A stretch of DNA of 64,000 nt from Moringa oleifera. Lineage: Eukaryota; Streptophyta; Magnoliopsida; Brassicales; Moringaceae. Of this stretch, positions 50,500 through 62,460 are shown one piece after another. The number at the start of each line of letters is the position of its first letter. Positions within the stretch are counted from its first letter, which is position 1. The notes beneath the pieces were generated by a model that was not told where the DNA came from, did no database searches, and saw only the letters and a program-made list of their open reading frames with translations. The translations under genes and the position numbers were made by a program. Where the stretch lies: positions 1,426,001 through 1,490,000 of the forward strand of contig JAJFZO010000168.1 in NCBI GenBank assembly GCA_021397835.1. The letters are read 5' to 3'.

Positions 50500-51932
50500 C
50501 AGAATCAACGTAATTGCCATTCTTACATCCCCACCGATCTCCTTGATTTCGTCAATCAAAATTACCATTTTCGTAAATTCCGTAGAAAGCCTTGCTTTAA
50601 CTTAGTATTATCATTTTATTTGTTTTTGCATTTAATATTTTTTTGTTAACACAGCTACATTGTCAATCTTCAAATCAATTCTTGGTCATCTTCGAAGGTG
50701 GGAGCTGATTAATTTTCTTTTTAATTTTCTATTTTGTTGTCTCTATCTTGTTTTTCTCAGAAAATAATGAATTCATAAGAAATGAATGTAGCGATTATTG
50801 GGTTTGATTCGTGAATTGGGTCGATTGTTTCTTTGCAGAAGATTTGACTTCGAATTTGATTTGGATTGCACAATTGATTTCTCTTTTGGAGGCCAAATCA
50901 GGTGATTTTTCTGAGTCTTTTTCTTTTGGGGTCAATCTTATTCTAATTGCTTGTTCTAACTAGACTTACATGCTATTGATATTTGTTTCTCAGTGTTTAT
51001 TTTCGTTTCAAGATTTGAGAAACCTGATATATAAAATTGAATTTAGAAAATGTTCCTGTATGTTCCACGGAGTGTAGGGCTTCCCCTCTTATTATTAAAT
51101 TGAATCTTTATCTTCTTTTTCTCTTTCCGCTTAAGTTCCTGTTTTGCTTTTTTCTTTCTCTTGGTTTGGGGAGAGAGAGAGGAAGGGGGAGGGGGGGGAG
51201 GTGGTGGGAAGATGCGGAGGTGGGGCAGATCACTTTGGAATGCAAATTTAGATCAAACGGAAACAGTGGAATCTCTTCGTGGCAGCTTGAGTTGTTCAAA
51301 TATTAACTTTCGTTTCTTTGTTCAGCTATAGGTTATTATTGTCTAATTTATCGTAGTTCCACTGCCAGGCTGGTTCAGTGTCCCTTTAGACCGAGTAGGC
51401 AGTCACATAGAAAAAGTTACTCATGTGCGTGAAAAACATGATTTTAATCATGTCATAGTTGGTTCTATTATCTTGTTCTCTGGCTTTAGTTCTCGTTGAT
51501 GGAAAAGTCACTAAAAAGCAGGAGGAGAGACACAGGTCAGGAAATGCTGTGAAAGAATATTGTACTTTAGAGATAAAACAGAGTGAATAGCTCCTCTAAG
51601 GAGGTTTCATGACTTCTACAATTTTCCTTTAAATCTATCACTTTTTTTTTTCCTTCTTTTCCTTTTAATTTTCATGGAAGTTGAAATAAAGTATTCAAAG
51701 GAAGAACTTTCTTTTTCCCCATTTCTCTTGTTAGTCTTGAGAAAGAGAAAGTCCTATCTTGAAATCTTATGAAGATCAATTGGATCAAATAAATGAGCGA
51801 AATTTTGCAACCATGTTTTCATATATTGAGGAAGTATATATGTATCGCACTTCTTTATAAAAATTTCACATGATCCCTCTGATCGACCTAACAGAAGCCT
51901 CCTTATGTGCATCTTTTTTGGCCATTGCAGCT
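50500..51932 (+). promoter_or_regulatory. 5' UTR of the LSD1-type gene, with two probable introns
   Basis: Splice consensus suggests leader exons at about 50500-50697 (ending CGAAG before GTGGGA) and 50839-50901 (after TTTGCAG, ending ATCAG before GTGATT), and a coding exon entered after the GCAG at 51927-51930. That puts the ATG two bases into its exon. The second leader intron contains a G-rich tract at about 51172-51222 (GGGGGAGGGGGGGG). The exon structure is inferred from signals alone. Confidence 0.45.
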
Positions 51933-54900
51933 ATGCAGAGCCAGCTTGTGTGTAGTGGGTGTAGGAGTATTCTCGTTTATCCTAGAGGAGCTACAAATGT
52001 TTGCTGTGCAATATGTAATGCAGTTACCGCAGTTCCCCCTCCTGGTATAGTTATTTCCTCATTTCTCTATCTTTATTCACAAGCATGATCTCACTTAATG
52101 TATGTAACATTGTTTTATTTGTTTTGTATGATTCAACTCTTTATATGTTTCAAACATTCTCCTGTGAATCAACTGACTCTTTGCTGCCAACATTATGTAG
52201 AGGATTTCCTCAGTTTCCTTTCAATCACAGACAGCCTTCAATTTTGGTCCGAGATATTTGACTGCAAATGATCAATTTGTTGACTGAGATGGTCATTGAT
52301 CTAGCTGGTTTGTGCTACTGGTTTATTAAGTGCATGATTTGATTGGTGATCAGTTACAGAGGCCAGATATCTGGAAGATACCTTAGGATGGAGCTCATAG
52401 TGAAATCTGCATAGGGTTAATCTGCATACCTAATATCAATAATTGCCAGACTAGCTGCAGGTTTGAGAATTAACAATATAGTTCAACCACCCAGAGCCTG
52501 TATAAGTCTTGAAATCCCTTTTAACTTTCAGCAGCATATGTATGGTTGCTGAGGCTTTTTAGAGTTATCAATCATTTTGAAGTTTTTAAAATCTTGAAGC
52601 ATTATTTTAGACCATCATCATTCTGTATTAGTTTTCTCTTACCTATGGACACTGAAGTTATCGAAATGTTAACTCTTATAAGCATGAAAGTCAGTTGAAG
52701 ATGGGACCCAGAAATTGGAATAAGGATCTGAGGTATGACTATCAATATATGTGGGCAAGTAAGGAGAACCAACTTGGTTCGCTGTAGTGTAAATTTAATG
52801 AAATTATTCATCTAATGTTTGTCATTATTGTTATTCTTGTATGTGTCTAGCAGTTGTAAGGGAGGGAGTGAGGGAGGAAGGGAGGGAGACCTGGCAGGTA
52901 CTAACCAAAATGTTATTTATCATGAACAGCAGTCCTCCAGTGTACACTGTGCATGCTGAATTAGGGAGGGAGGGAGAGGGACCTGGCAAGTACTGACAAA
53001 ATGATATTTATCATTCACATTAGCCCTCCAGTGTACACTGTGCATGCTGAAGGAAGGGAGGGAGGAAATTAAAGTAGTGCTTTATCCCAGTTCAAAGAAT
53101 TTTTGAATACCTTTCCACTTTCAGGACTTTTCATGAACTGACTTAACCTTTTTAAAATAGAGGAGAGCAACTTAAGTTTCCCAATATAATTAGTACGATA
53201 AAAAATTATATCGCAATGTTCTTGGGGTCTTGATATCATAAGTTGGTTCAACACCCCTGCAGGAATGGAAATGGCTCAACTCATATGTGGAGGTTGCCGG
53301 ACATTGCTGATGTATACACGAGGGGCAAGTAGCGTCAGATGCTCATGCTGTCATACTGTGAACATTGCACCAGGTACAGTATGTGCTCTGATTGAATAAA
53401 GGATGAAGTAAAAGTCATCTCTAAAATGGTAAATCATTCTTTGATTTGCTAGACACTTTTAGGCGTATGTATTCTGAAATGGCAACTTAATTTTTGTTTT
53501 AATCTGCAAATCATCTGTTTTTCAACAGGGATTTTAGTATCAAAGCAATTAGAAACTTCAAGGGACTATATCATGGAGCATTACATTCTTTTCATGTTAA
53601 ATAATTCTTGGCTGGTTTCAATTTTTGTTTACTTCTTCAAAATTTCTCTTTCATTTCTCTTGGTTTTTCTAAGATCCAAAACTGAAGGCTGAGAAATTTT
53701 AAGTTGGGAAATTTATTTGAATCAGGTGTCTGCTTCTGTTCAAGGTCATCAATAGTGATCATCTTTGCAACTTGAGGAATTCTACCTTAGGAACTTTTGC
53801 CCTTTTGCCCTTTGTTAGGATCACTCTATCGTTTAATCAATTCAAGAAGTTTTATAGATGCACCTTTGCACCAATCTGTGTGTTATTGATGATAAGTCGA
53901 ATTCTTTCCCATTAAGCACAAAATTTTCCCTCACCTTTGTTCAACAGGCTTCTGGGAAATGATAGAGTCAGCTAAAACCTAATTGCATGTTTTCTTTTGA
54001 TCTTTACTTGAACACTCAATTTATATCATCACATCCTGGGCATATGTTGATCTTACTGGTTTTCTTTATATTGCCTTTAATTCTTGTTTTCCATTTCTCA
54101 GCGTTGACCTTTCAACTGATTTATTGTATCATTGATTTTTATCTGTTAAAAAAAAAAAAAAAGCATCAAATCCAGTTGCTCATGTCAATTGCGGGCACTG
54201 TCGGACAACACTTATGTATCCATATGGAGCTCCATCAGTTAAATGTGCTGTCTGTCACTACGTTACTAATGTTGGGGTAAGTATAACTGCTTTTGTAAAT
54301 TTATTTTAGTCTTGCCTCTTTTAAAATTTCTGTTTCAAATTCTGTGCTCAATTTTCATATCCCAACTTTTGCTATCATGAAATATGAAATATGAAAATTG
54401 GAAATTCTGGTTTGATTGGAATTGCCAGAATGGCCAAAATCCAAATAACGCAGTGTAGGACCTGAGATACAGTTTGTATTAAGAAAAGAGTGACTTGGTA
54501 GCGTGGCCCTTTCCTTAATGAGGAAGCAATAACTTCTATTTTAATTTCCAGATCATCTCAAGTTGTTGGAATGGAAACTAAACAAACAATATTGTGTTGT
54601 CTTATATCACTGGTTATCCTATGCAATTTTAAACTGTAAATCCTGAAAACATGTTGACGGACTTATAAAATCTACTGCTTTGGTTTTGGCATCAAGGCTT
54701 GAGGTAAATGCTAGTCTGCATCAAAATGCATTTGCAAAACTCACTTGTATTGTCTGAAGCAGATTAGAGATTACAGCATTTGTTCTCGTTCTTCAGTTAT
54801 ATTAGTTGCTTGTTTTTCTTATTTATTGTTTCACGGACTACTTTGCCCCTCTTTTTCTTTTACATAATCTGTCAATATAACCTATTCGTGCTCTTTCTGA

Positions 54901-56265
54901 GTTAGTTCCTGGCTATTATAATGATAAAGAAACATAGGGCTCAAAAACCTTTCAACAATAGAGGTAGAAAGCACTTAAAGCTTTCTTTTAGTTTTTACCT
55001 CGTTAGTTACTGTATCCATTTCCTTTAACAACTTCAAAAGCTTGGCTATACTAACCCTACTGAAAGAAATTTTCTCCTTGATTTATTATTATTATTTTTT
55101 TTTTTTGAGAAACTCATGAAGTCTGATATACTGTTTAGTAACCTACATTGTAAACTAAAACCTAACTAACCTCTTTTCTAGGCTTTTTTTTTTTTGGATA
55201 CCAAGGGGTGATAATGAACTAAGCTGTTGCTAGCATGAGCTCAGCTTTTTAAACTGCTTGGTTTGGCTTGTTTGTTTAAGAGACAAACTTGAGTTTGAGA
55301 GTGATATTTACTTGGTTTACTGAGTCATCCACAAACTTTGGCATGTTAGATTATGGCTCGTAAACTTTAAACGAGTTCATTTTACTTTTTATGTTTATCT
55401 TTATTATAATAAGTGTTTTATTGTTTATGTTCTTAAGCTCAAGCTTGGGTGGATTCATTCTTCTTAAACTAATCAGATCAAGTTAAATTTGAACTTCCTA
55501 AATTGTTCATCAAAATCAATGACTGAGCTTGAGTATTTAACCTCAAATTTGAAAAAGGCATTTCATGTTGACCTCAGTTTTCAGCTCAGCTTGGTTTTTG
55601 AGTCACCAATATTGTAAATATCAGTTAATTTTATCAAACTGAATGGAGCTGGTCTTAGTTTTTAATTGATGAATTTCAAATTTCTTTTTTGAAAATCCTT
55701 TCTATTTAATTAAGTAGAATTCGGAGACATTTGATTGAAACAAATCTATCTGTTGTTGCCTGTGGTCCCGAAAGAAATATTTTTATAGTGCCTAGTGAGT
55801 TCTATGTCATTATGTACTCTCGTAATGTTTGCTTATATGCTCTCCCTCTGTCTCTATCACTCTTCTTTTCCCTTCACAGATGGCCAATGCGAGAGTTCCT
55901 GTGCCTGCAAACAGACCAAATGGAACAACTGCATCTGGAGCAATGCCTTCTACTTCAACCGTAAGTACTCGAATTTTAGTACTTTTACTAACAAGAAACT
56001 CTACCTTATGGCTTTACTGAACATACTGCTGTTGTATTTTGTAGTCAATGCCCAATTCTCAAAGCCAAACCGTTGTTGTTGAAAACCCTATGTCTGTTGA
56101 TGAAAGTGGCAAATTGGTATTTTCTTCTCCTGAATGACTTCTTTAATTTACAGTCTTGTTTCTTTTTGCTCTGTACGTGAAAATCTGAAGCAAAATCATC
56201 TCATCATATTATCAATATTGCAGGTGAGCAATGTGGTTGTTGGTGTCACAACAGAGAAAAAATGA
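51933..56265 (+). CDS. LSD1: LSD1-type triple zinc-finger regulator of cell death
   Basis: This encodes 176 aa. Plant LSD1 is a negative regulator of superoxide-triggered cell death and interacts with transcription factors and metacaspases. Exons are 51933-52044, 53263-53373, 54164-54276, 55880-55960, 56045-56116 and 56224-56265 (531 bp, all GT-AG). Three C-x2-C ... C-x2-C fingers of the [14 protein letters not shown] type lie at residues 7-28, 46-67 and 84-105. The tail ends in [15 protein letters not shown] and [11 protein letters not shown], which match LSD1 rather than the shorter LOL proteins (from memory). Each finger lies in its own exon (exons 1, 2 and 3). Finger 1 carries an extra Cys (NVCCAIC) where Arg is usual. 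The start is the first ATG after the acceptor at 51930. The intron 3 acceptor is unusual because 15 A precede its G. Regulation is not visible beyond the shared promoter region. Confidence 0.92.
52861..53065. repeat. 92-bp tandem duplication with GGGA-rich ends in LSD1 intron 1
   Basis: CTGGCA starts at 52891 and 52983, and GTGTACACTG at 52940 and 53031, so the period is about 91-92 bp. Each copy is bounded by a GGGAGGGAGG-like run, giving three G-rich clusters (about 52860-52888, 52963-52980 and 53051-53066) that could form G-quadruplexes. Confidence 0.85.
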
Positions 56266-57109
56266 TAAGAAGATTTTTTTGCGTATCCTTGTTTTGTTCG
56301 TAGAGAGACTTCAAAGCCTTGTTATGACTGCTGGAAGACAGACATCAAAATTGGTTTGTGTATATTTTGTTGGAATAACTACATATAATATCACTCACAA
56401 GACTGGTTCCAACATTAGGTGCCGAAGAAATTTTAAACTCTGTCATCTACATTTTGAGGTTAAGGAGTAGAAAGGGCATTATTAATCATTCGCGTGTTTG
56501 GTTTAACTGAAATAATGTCTGGTGCGGACTATATGAAGTTTGGTGCCTTTCACTTTGCTATATAATTGATGGATGTAATATATATATCGCCTTAAATATT
56601 CGTTTTAACTTCTGTAATGTGAATAGAGAATTGTTTGTTTGGTTTGAGATTCGATGGCTGCAAGTGATTGCCATATGATGCACCATGATTATGTTGAATC
56701 TGTGTCATCAGCATCGCAAGATATATTTCATGTCTTTGCATAATCTTGATGAAATACTTTTTGGGAGAACTATAACAAACTCAATTGAATATGATATCTA
56801 TATAGAGCAACTTATTAAAAATTGGATCTTGTTTTTTTTAAAAAAAAATTTAAAATTAATTGTTATTTATGTTATCGAAATTCTATAATTTTTTAATAAA
56901 AATTTTGAATTTTTGTAAAAAATTCTATTATTTTATAAGAAAAATAAAAAAAATTGAATAATAATTTTTTTAATATCAGTGTTATTTTTTATTTTTAATA
57001 ATATATGTTAATATCTATAGTTATTTATCATTGATCTATTTAGTTTTAAAAACGGTGTTTAAGAGTCAGGTAAGTTCTAAAGATAATTTATTCGATTTTA
57101 TTATAGATA
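56266..57109. other. 3' flank of the LSD1-type gene
   Basis: This holds the 3' UTR of the LSD1-type gene followed by A/T-rich DNA. No domain or RNA gene was recognised and the poly(A) site was not fixed. Confidence 0.55.
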
Positions 57110-58568
57110 AATAATATATAATAAAAATTTTAATTAAAGGAGAATCAGTTCAATTAATAAAAAATAATATCGAAAATATAACAACTAATACCAACATGTT
57201 ACATTACACAAGATGTTAATAAAGAATGAGAATAACGCATAAAGAAATTAAAAAAAAAAGAAATTGAAAGGAATAAGGAAATAAAATAAATTGAAAAATA
57301 AAATTTGAACAAAATTTCTAACTAAGCTTACTTTTACTGATATTTATAATATAATGTAATGGAAAAATGTCGATGTAATTTAAGAATTTTATTGGTAGAA
57401 AATGTATCATTAGAAAAATTAATTTAAAATTTTCAAATGATGAAAATTATAGACACCAAAATTCATTGCATTCACAAATTATAGAATTGGGAGAAGTATG
57501 ATATGATATGAAAGGACAACTATCAAGGAGTACGCCAAATAGTGACCTGAAAAACCTCAAATGTAGGCACCAAAGTTATGACCCCAAAAAGAAAACAACT
57601 TACCATTTGGTGTCTTAATAGATGCAATTTTATGCCTCTTAAACAGGTGTTATATTGATGAAACAATGTCGTGAAACGGATAATCAAATAATTGCCGTTA
57701 ATTATAAAATTTTTTGTAATGATAATTTAATATTTTTTATATTTGTAAAAATATTTAAGTTAAAATTTATTATATAAATAATTTAAATATTTTTAATTTT
57801 TTAAATTTTTAAATAAAGTTTTACTTTTCATTAAATTAATAGATTAAAGTTTAATTTATCATTTTTTAAACATAAAAATTTAATTAGCAATATAAGATAA
57901 ATATTATAATTTTTCAAAATTTTTACTTTTTTTTTGCATCAATGATTAATATATTCAAAAGATTTAGATAAAATATTTTATTTTTGTCCTAAACTATTTA
58001 TCTCAAAAGATACTATAAATCAATTAGCAAATCAAGGGCATAGAAATTAAAAATTTTAATATTAAACTCAAAAGTCATGAAATAATTACTAAGCATATTA
58101 CTAATATAAATATAGACATTTTGTGTTTTTTTTCCCCAATGCACCCATTTTTTATAATTCTTATTACGTTCTTTTTAGTTTTCTTTTTGAAGCTACTTCT
58201 TCCATTTCTTTTTCTTCTCTTCATCTTCTTTTTCTTTTATCAATTTTTTCTTTTCTATCTAATTTTTGATTCTATATTTAGAGTTTAATTTTCTAAATTC
58301 AAAGTTTAATATTTTCAAAATTTACATTGAATTTTTAATTTTGATAGTTTTATAATTGATATCTAAAAAAAATTCAATTGATTATTTAAAATTTAATTGT
58401 TTTTATATAGTAATGTAAGTGTTTCAACCAAATCAAGAACACAATAATTATAATCGAAGAGTAATCATTCTTTTAAATTTTTATTTAATTTTATTATTAT
58501 TTTAATTATTGTTCTTAAATATTTGTGTCAATTGTTTAACTATTATATATACTTGCTGCAAAATTTGA

Positions 58569-58610
<42 letters not shown>

Positions 58611-59930
58611 GAATAATTCATTTAATGAAAAAGTATCATGATAAATTTATTATTTGTAACAAATAACATACAATAAAATCAAGGAAGAATCAATTCAACT
58701 AATAAAAAATAATAGTAAAATATAACAAATAACATGTTATATTACATAAAATGTTAACGATGAATATGAAAATAGCTTAGAAGAAAAAAAAAAGAAGACC
58801 AATTATATCAAGAAAACTTACATTTTGTTCACATTTTTAAATTGAAAATTATAAAATAAATTACATCTATTTGATACTATTTAAAAAGAATAAAAAAATA
58901 AATTTACTTATTTTCTTAGTATTCAAAAGGGTGTTAAAAGTAATTGTATAACTAAAAATCATATGTGCATCATGTGTGTACACAAAACCATTAATATTAA
59001 TGAAAATTACAAACGAAAGTTAATCCAACAAAAATATAACTTTCAGATAATATAGTTTTTTTTTTAAGTTTTAATTTGATACTGTAAGGAAAATACACAT
59101 TTTTAAAATGTAATTAACCTTAAAATTAACAAAATTAAAAATCAAAACAAATTGAAATTTTTTTGAATGAAATTCCCAATTAAGTTTACTTTTACCAAAG
59201 TTTATGATCCAATCCAATGAAAGAATATTAATGTAGGCTTAAGAGATTTACCAGTAGAAAATATACCATTAGAAAATTTAATTTAAATTTTTCAAAAGAA
59301 AAAAAATATTTTTCTAAAATTCATTACATTTAAAATTAATGAAAGGAGAGAAGCACGATAAGAAATGATTAATACTGAAAAGTAAGCTAAATAAGCTCAC
59401 TAAATATGACCCAAAAGCCTACACATAGGCCTAATCGTCATGACTCAAAAACCACCTTTTCATTCGATTTCAAAACGAAGAATGATCTCCTCTTAGTAAG
59501 TGAAATTTTTCGCCTCTCAACAGGTACAACTTTTGACTCTTAACATGTGTTATACTGATGAAATGATGCGATGAATTGAGATAATCAAGCAACCATTGTT
59601 AACCTCGCACGATTTTGTTGAAATGACGCCATAAACTGAAACAATTGGTCACCAAGTTAATACTCTTAACAAATAAATTGGTGCCAAGAAAACATGAAGA
59701 GGAAGAGGGATGACCATTCCTTACTAACAAGTATTAGCCTTGTAGTCATACATTAATGTTGTTGTAATATCAATTTTAATTTTGTGCTTCAACAACTAGT
59801 GTGTTCAAAATATTTAGATAGAATAATTTAATTTTGTGGTAGATTATTTACCTTAAAGTATGTTATAAGTTAATTAAAAAATGAAGGGCATAGAAATTTG
59901 AAATCTTAGTATTATATTTTGTTGCAGCAA
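57110..59930. repeat. Diverged duplication of a ~1-kb A/T-rich segment
   Basis: Copy A (about 57110-58075) and copy B (about 58655-59930) share ordered blocks. Examples are AATTAATAAAAAATAATA-type sequence (57150 and 58697), ATGTTACATTACA (57195) versus ATGTTATATTACA (58732), CCTCTTAAACAGGTGTTATA (57635) versus similar text (59514-59556), GATAATCAA (57678 and 59579), and AAGGGCATAGAAATT (58030 and 59885). Copy B has an extra stretch near 59455-59510. No coding potential was recognised; they may be old LTR or other transposon fragments. Confidence 0.65.
58571..58603. repeat. AT dinucleotide microsatellite
   Basis: A 33-base alternating A/T tract between the two copies of the diverged duplication. 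Confidence 0.9.
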
Positions 59931-61019
59931 AAAATGATATCAAAGAGAAAGGGAAAAATGACTAAATCGGTGTGTTAGTGAGAGAAAAATGGAGTTTTAA
60001 TGGAGCTCTTCTTTGACTTTGATGAGTTATGGTTTCAATTAATTTCTTTCCTACAAAACTTAAAAAAAGGTAAGTTTAGGAATGTCTTGTGGGATCAATC
60101 TGATGGTTAGATTAGTAATGAAATTGGTAGCAAGATGTTATAAAAATGAAAATTACTTTGATTCTTCAAAAAAGATACCTGATATTTATACTCGAAGAAG
60201 ATACTATTTGTTTTTAGGTTGTTACTTCTAAGATTCATGGCTAAAAAATTAGAAAAAGATTCTACTCATTGCAAAGGTGGCCAAAAATCTGTTATGGTTG
60301 ATTTCTAGAAGCTTTGAACTGGATGACCTTATTGATATGAGGTTAAAGATGAAGTTTATGGGCTGCCAAAACATCAGTCTCTTCTCCAATGAGTCTTCTA
60401 AGCCTGGCTTCTTGAGTTAATTGGGCCCTTACGATATGTTGGATCATATTCCCTGGTTTTAAGCTAGTATGTTTGGGCTTATATTGTGTTAAGGTGGATC
60501 TTGGGCTGAATTACGATGGTATGGGTTTTCTTTCTTGTGTCCAATATACAAATCCAAAATATAATACAACAAAAGCCCCTCAGTTTAAAGAGAATATAAA
60601 TGATTATTCAAATAAAAGGAGTAGAATTATACATATCTTGTCTTGTTGGCCTTCATTCTTCTTTTGTATTTTAATCATATTTTTGAATCAACTTTTGATG
60701 TTGTAGGGATAGTCATTTGTTGTTGTTTATTGGTGATAATGTCATGATTTCTTCAAGGCACCTTTTTTTCAACAATATTTTGAAAATTTTAGTTAATTTG
60801 AATTAAAAAACTTACATATTGATGTTTCATTAAAGATATTTGGATTTAAACCTCCATGACCTATAAGTGATCCAAGCTTTTGAAACTTCTTTGATTGTAT
60901 CAAATTCTCTAGGCATCTGTTTTTGTTCTTGTCGTTCAAGTTCCGTAGGTATTTATTGTTATTAAGGTTGTTTAAGTTTTGTAGGTAATTGTTTTTATTA
61001 ATGTTTGTTTTTCCTTTTA
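59931..61019. other. Gene-free repeat-like DNA
   Basis: I see no recognisable domain. The segment 60300-60600 is less A/T-rich and repeats words such as TGGGCTT and GGGCCC typical of decayed LTR retrotransposon ends, but no paired LTR, primer-binding site or coding domain was found. Confidence 0.4.
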
Positions 61020-61490
61020 GGGTTGAGACTTCGCTTTGTCTTTCAAGGCTAAGTGCTTTGATTTGCTTTTCAAAGCTTATGTATTTTGTTTGCCTTATGA
61101 GGCTGAATATGTTATTGTCTTGCCTTTCATAGCTTAACTGCTTCATTTTTTTTTTAGACTAAATACTTTGTATTTGCCTTTCGTGGCTAACTGATTCTGT
61201 TTGTTACCCTACGAGGATTTTTTGCTTAATTCTCCTTAGTATGTTGCCCTATGAGGCTTTTGGCTTAATTCTCACCTTTATTTGTTGTCCTACAAGGCTT
61301 TTGGCTTAGTTCTTGCATGTTTTTGTTGCTCTACAGGACTTTTGGCTTAATTTCTACCTTTATTTATTGCCTTACAAGGTTTTTAGCTTACTTCTTACGT
61401 TTGTTTGTTGTCCTATATGGCTTTTGGCTTAGTTCTCACTTGTATTTATTGCCCAACATGCTTTTAATTCAGTTCTTGCTTTTAGGTTCT
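61020..61490. repeat. Composite minisatellite: 27-bp units passing into 41-bp units
   Basis: A core (A/G)AGGCTT-like word preceded by TTGCCTTA or TTGTCCTA recurs. Core positions are 61045, 61072, 61099, 61129, 61183, 61213, 61253, 61294, 61335, 61376, 61417 and 61457. Spacings are 27, 27, 30, 54 (two units), 30, then 40, 41, 41, 41, 41 and 40. The long unit adds TTGGCTTA-TTCT sequence to the same core. On the minus strand the 27-bp part is open and encodes a nine-residue S-L-x-R-Q repeat within a 117-codon frame (61146-60793). The 41-bp part cannot stay in frame. Confidence 0.85.
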
Positions 61491-62460
61491 TTTGATTAAG
61501 CTTGCTTGCTTCATACTATAGGTTTGAGCTTTCTTTTCCTTACTTCTACTTTCTTTAATATATGCCTTTCTTTTGGCACACGTTTCTCCATCGAATGCAA
61601 TGCCTCTAGTTACTACATTATTCATCTTTTTTTTTATTAGCTTCTATTAAATGGGTTGCTTGAAGTGATGAATTAGGTTACTGCTCTCTTTCTTGAAGAG
61701 CTTCAACTTCAAGTTCTTAGAATCATCGTGATTTCTTTCAGGAGCTTCCTCTGAGAGATTTTAAACTTTCATTTATCCTCCCTTTTTCCATTATGCTTTT
61801 CTTTACATAATGAAAGAAGGATGTGCCCTGTTAATAAGGTGTTTGATTTTTGCCTTTGAGTCTTAATAGTTTTATGTATCATGCCTGTGATTGTTATAGA
61901 ATCTATAAAATTTTCTTCCATTGTAAGAAGTTTGATTTATTAAATTTTGTATGGTTTTCTGACTTTGTGATAATTTTTTATGATTGTTAAAATGTGTTAG
62001 CTGGATATGATAAGTGAGATGTATTTTTTTCTTCTTCATCATTTCACCTTTTGATATTATGAGGGAGTGAAGAGCTTCCCAATTACCTTTTGTTGGCTCT
62101 TCTTTGTTTTGACCTTATGCAACTCCTTATTTAGATGATCACAATAACTTTTACTTCCTCTTTTTGTCTTTTTTTTTTTGGTGTACTTGTCCACTTTAGA
62201 GATAAGCACATTCGTGTTTGTGGGCAATTTCCTACTTAATGCGTTATGAAATGGACAATCTAACAAACTTTCCTTAACAATTGAAACAATTGTTGTTTAC
62301 TCCACCTCTTTGATTTCTAGGATAGCCTTACTAAATCTTTCTTTTCACCATGATACTCATGGACCTTGTATGTTTGGGAAGCTATTGTGATAATATTCAT
62401 GCAACTTAAGTTATTTTTGTTTGATGCAATAGAGTTTCTCTTTACTAGTGAACCTCTTTA
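61491..62460. other. Gene-free intergenic DNA
   Basis: T-rich sequence with several TTTCTT runs; no domain, RNA gene or clear repeat was recognised. Confidence 0.5.

Noticed and set aside
61020..61490. CRISPR-like array
   Set aside because: Units are degenerate and directly abutting, without identical repeats separated by unique spacers, and the genome is a plant's. It is a minisatellite.
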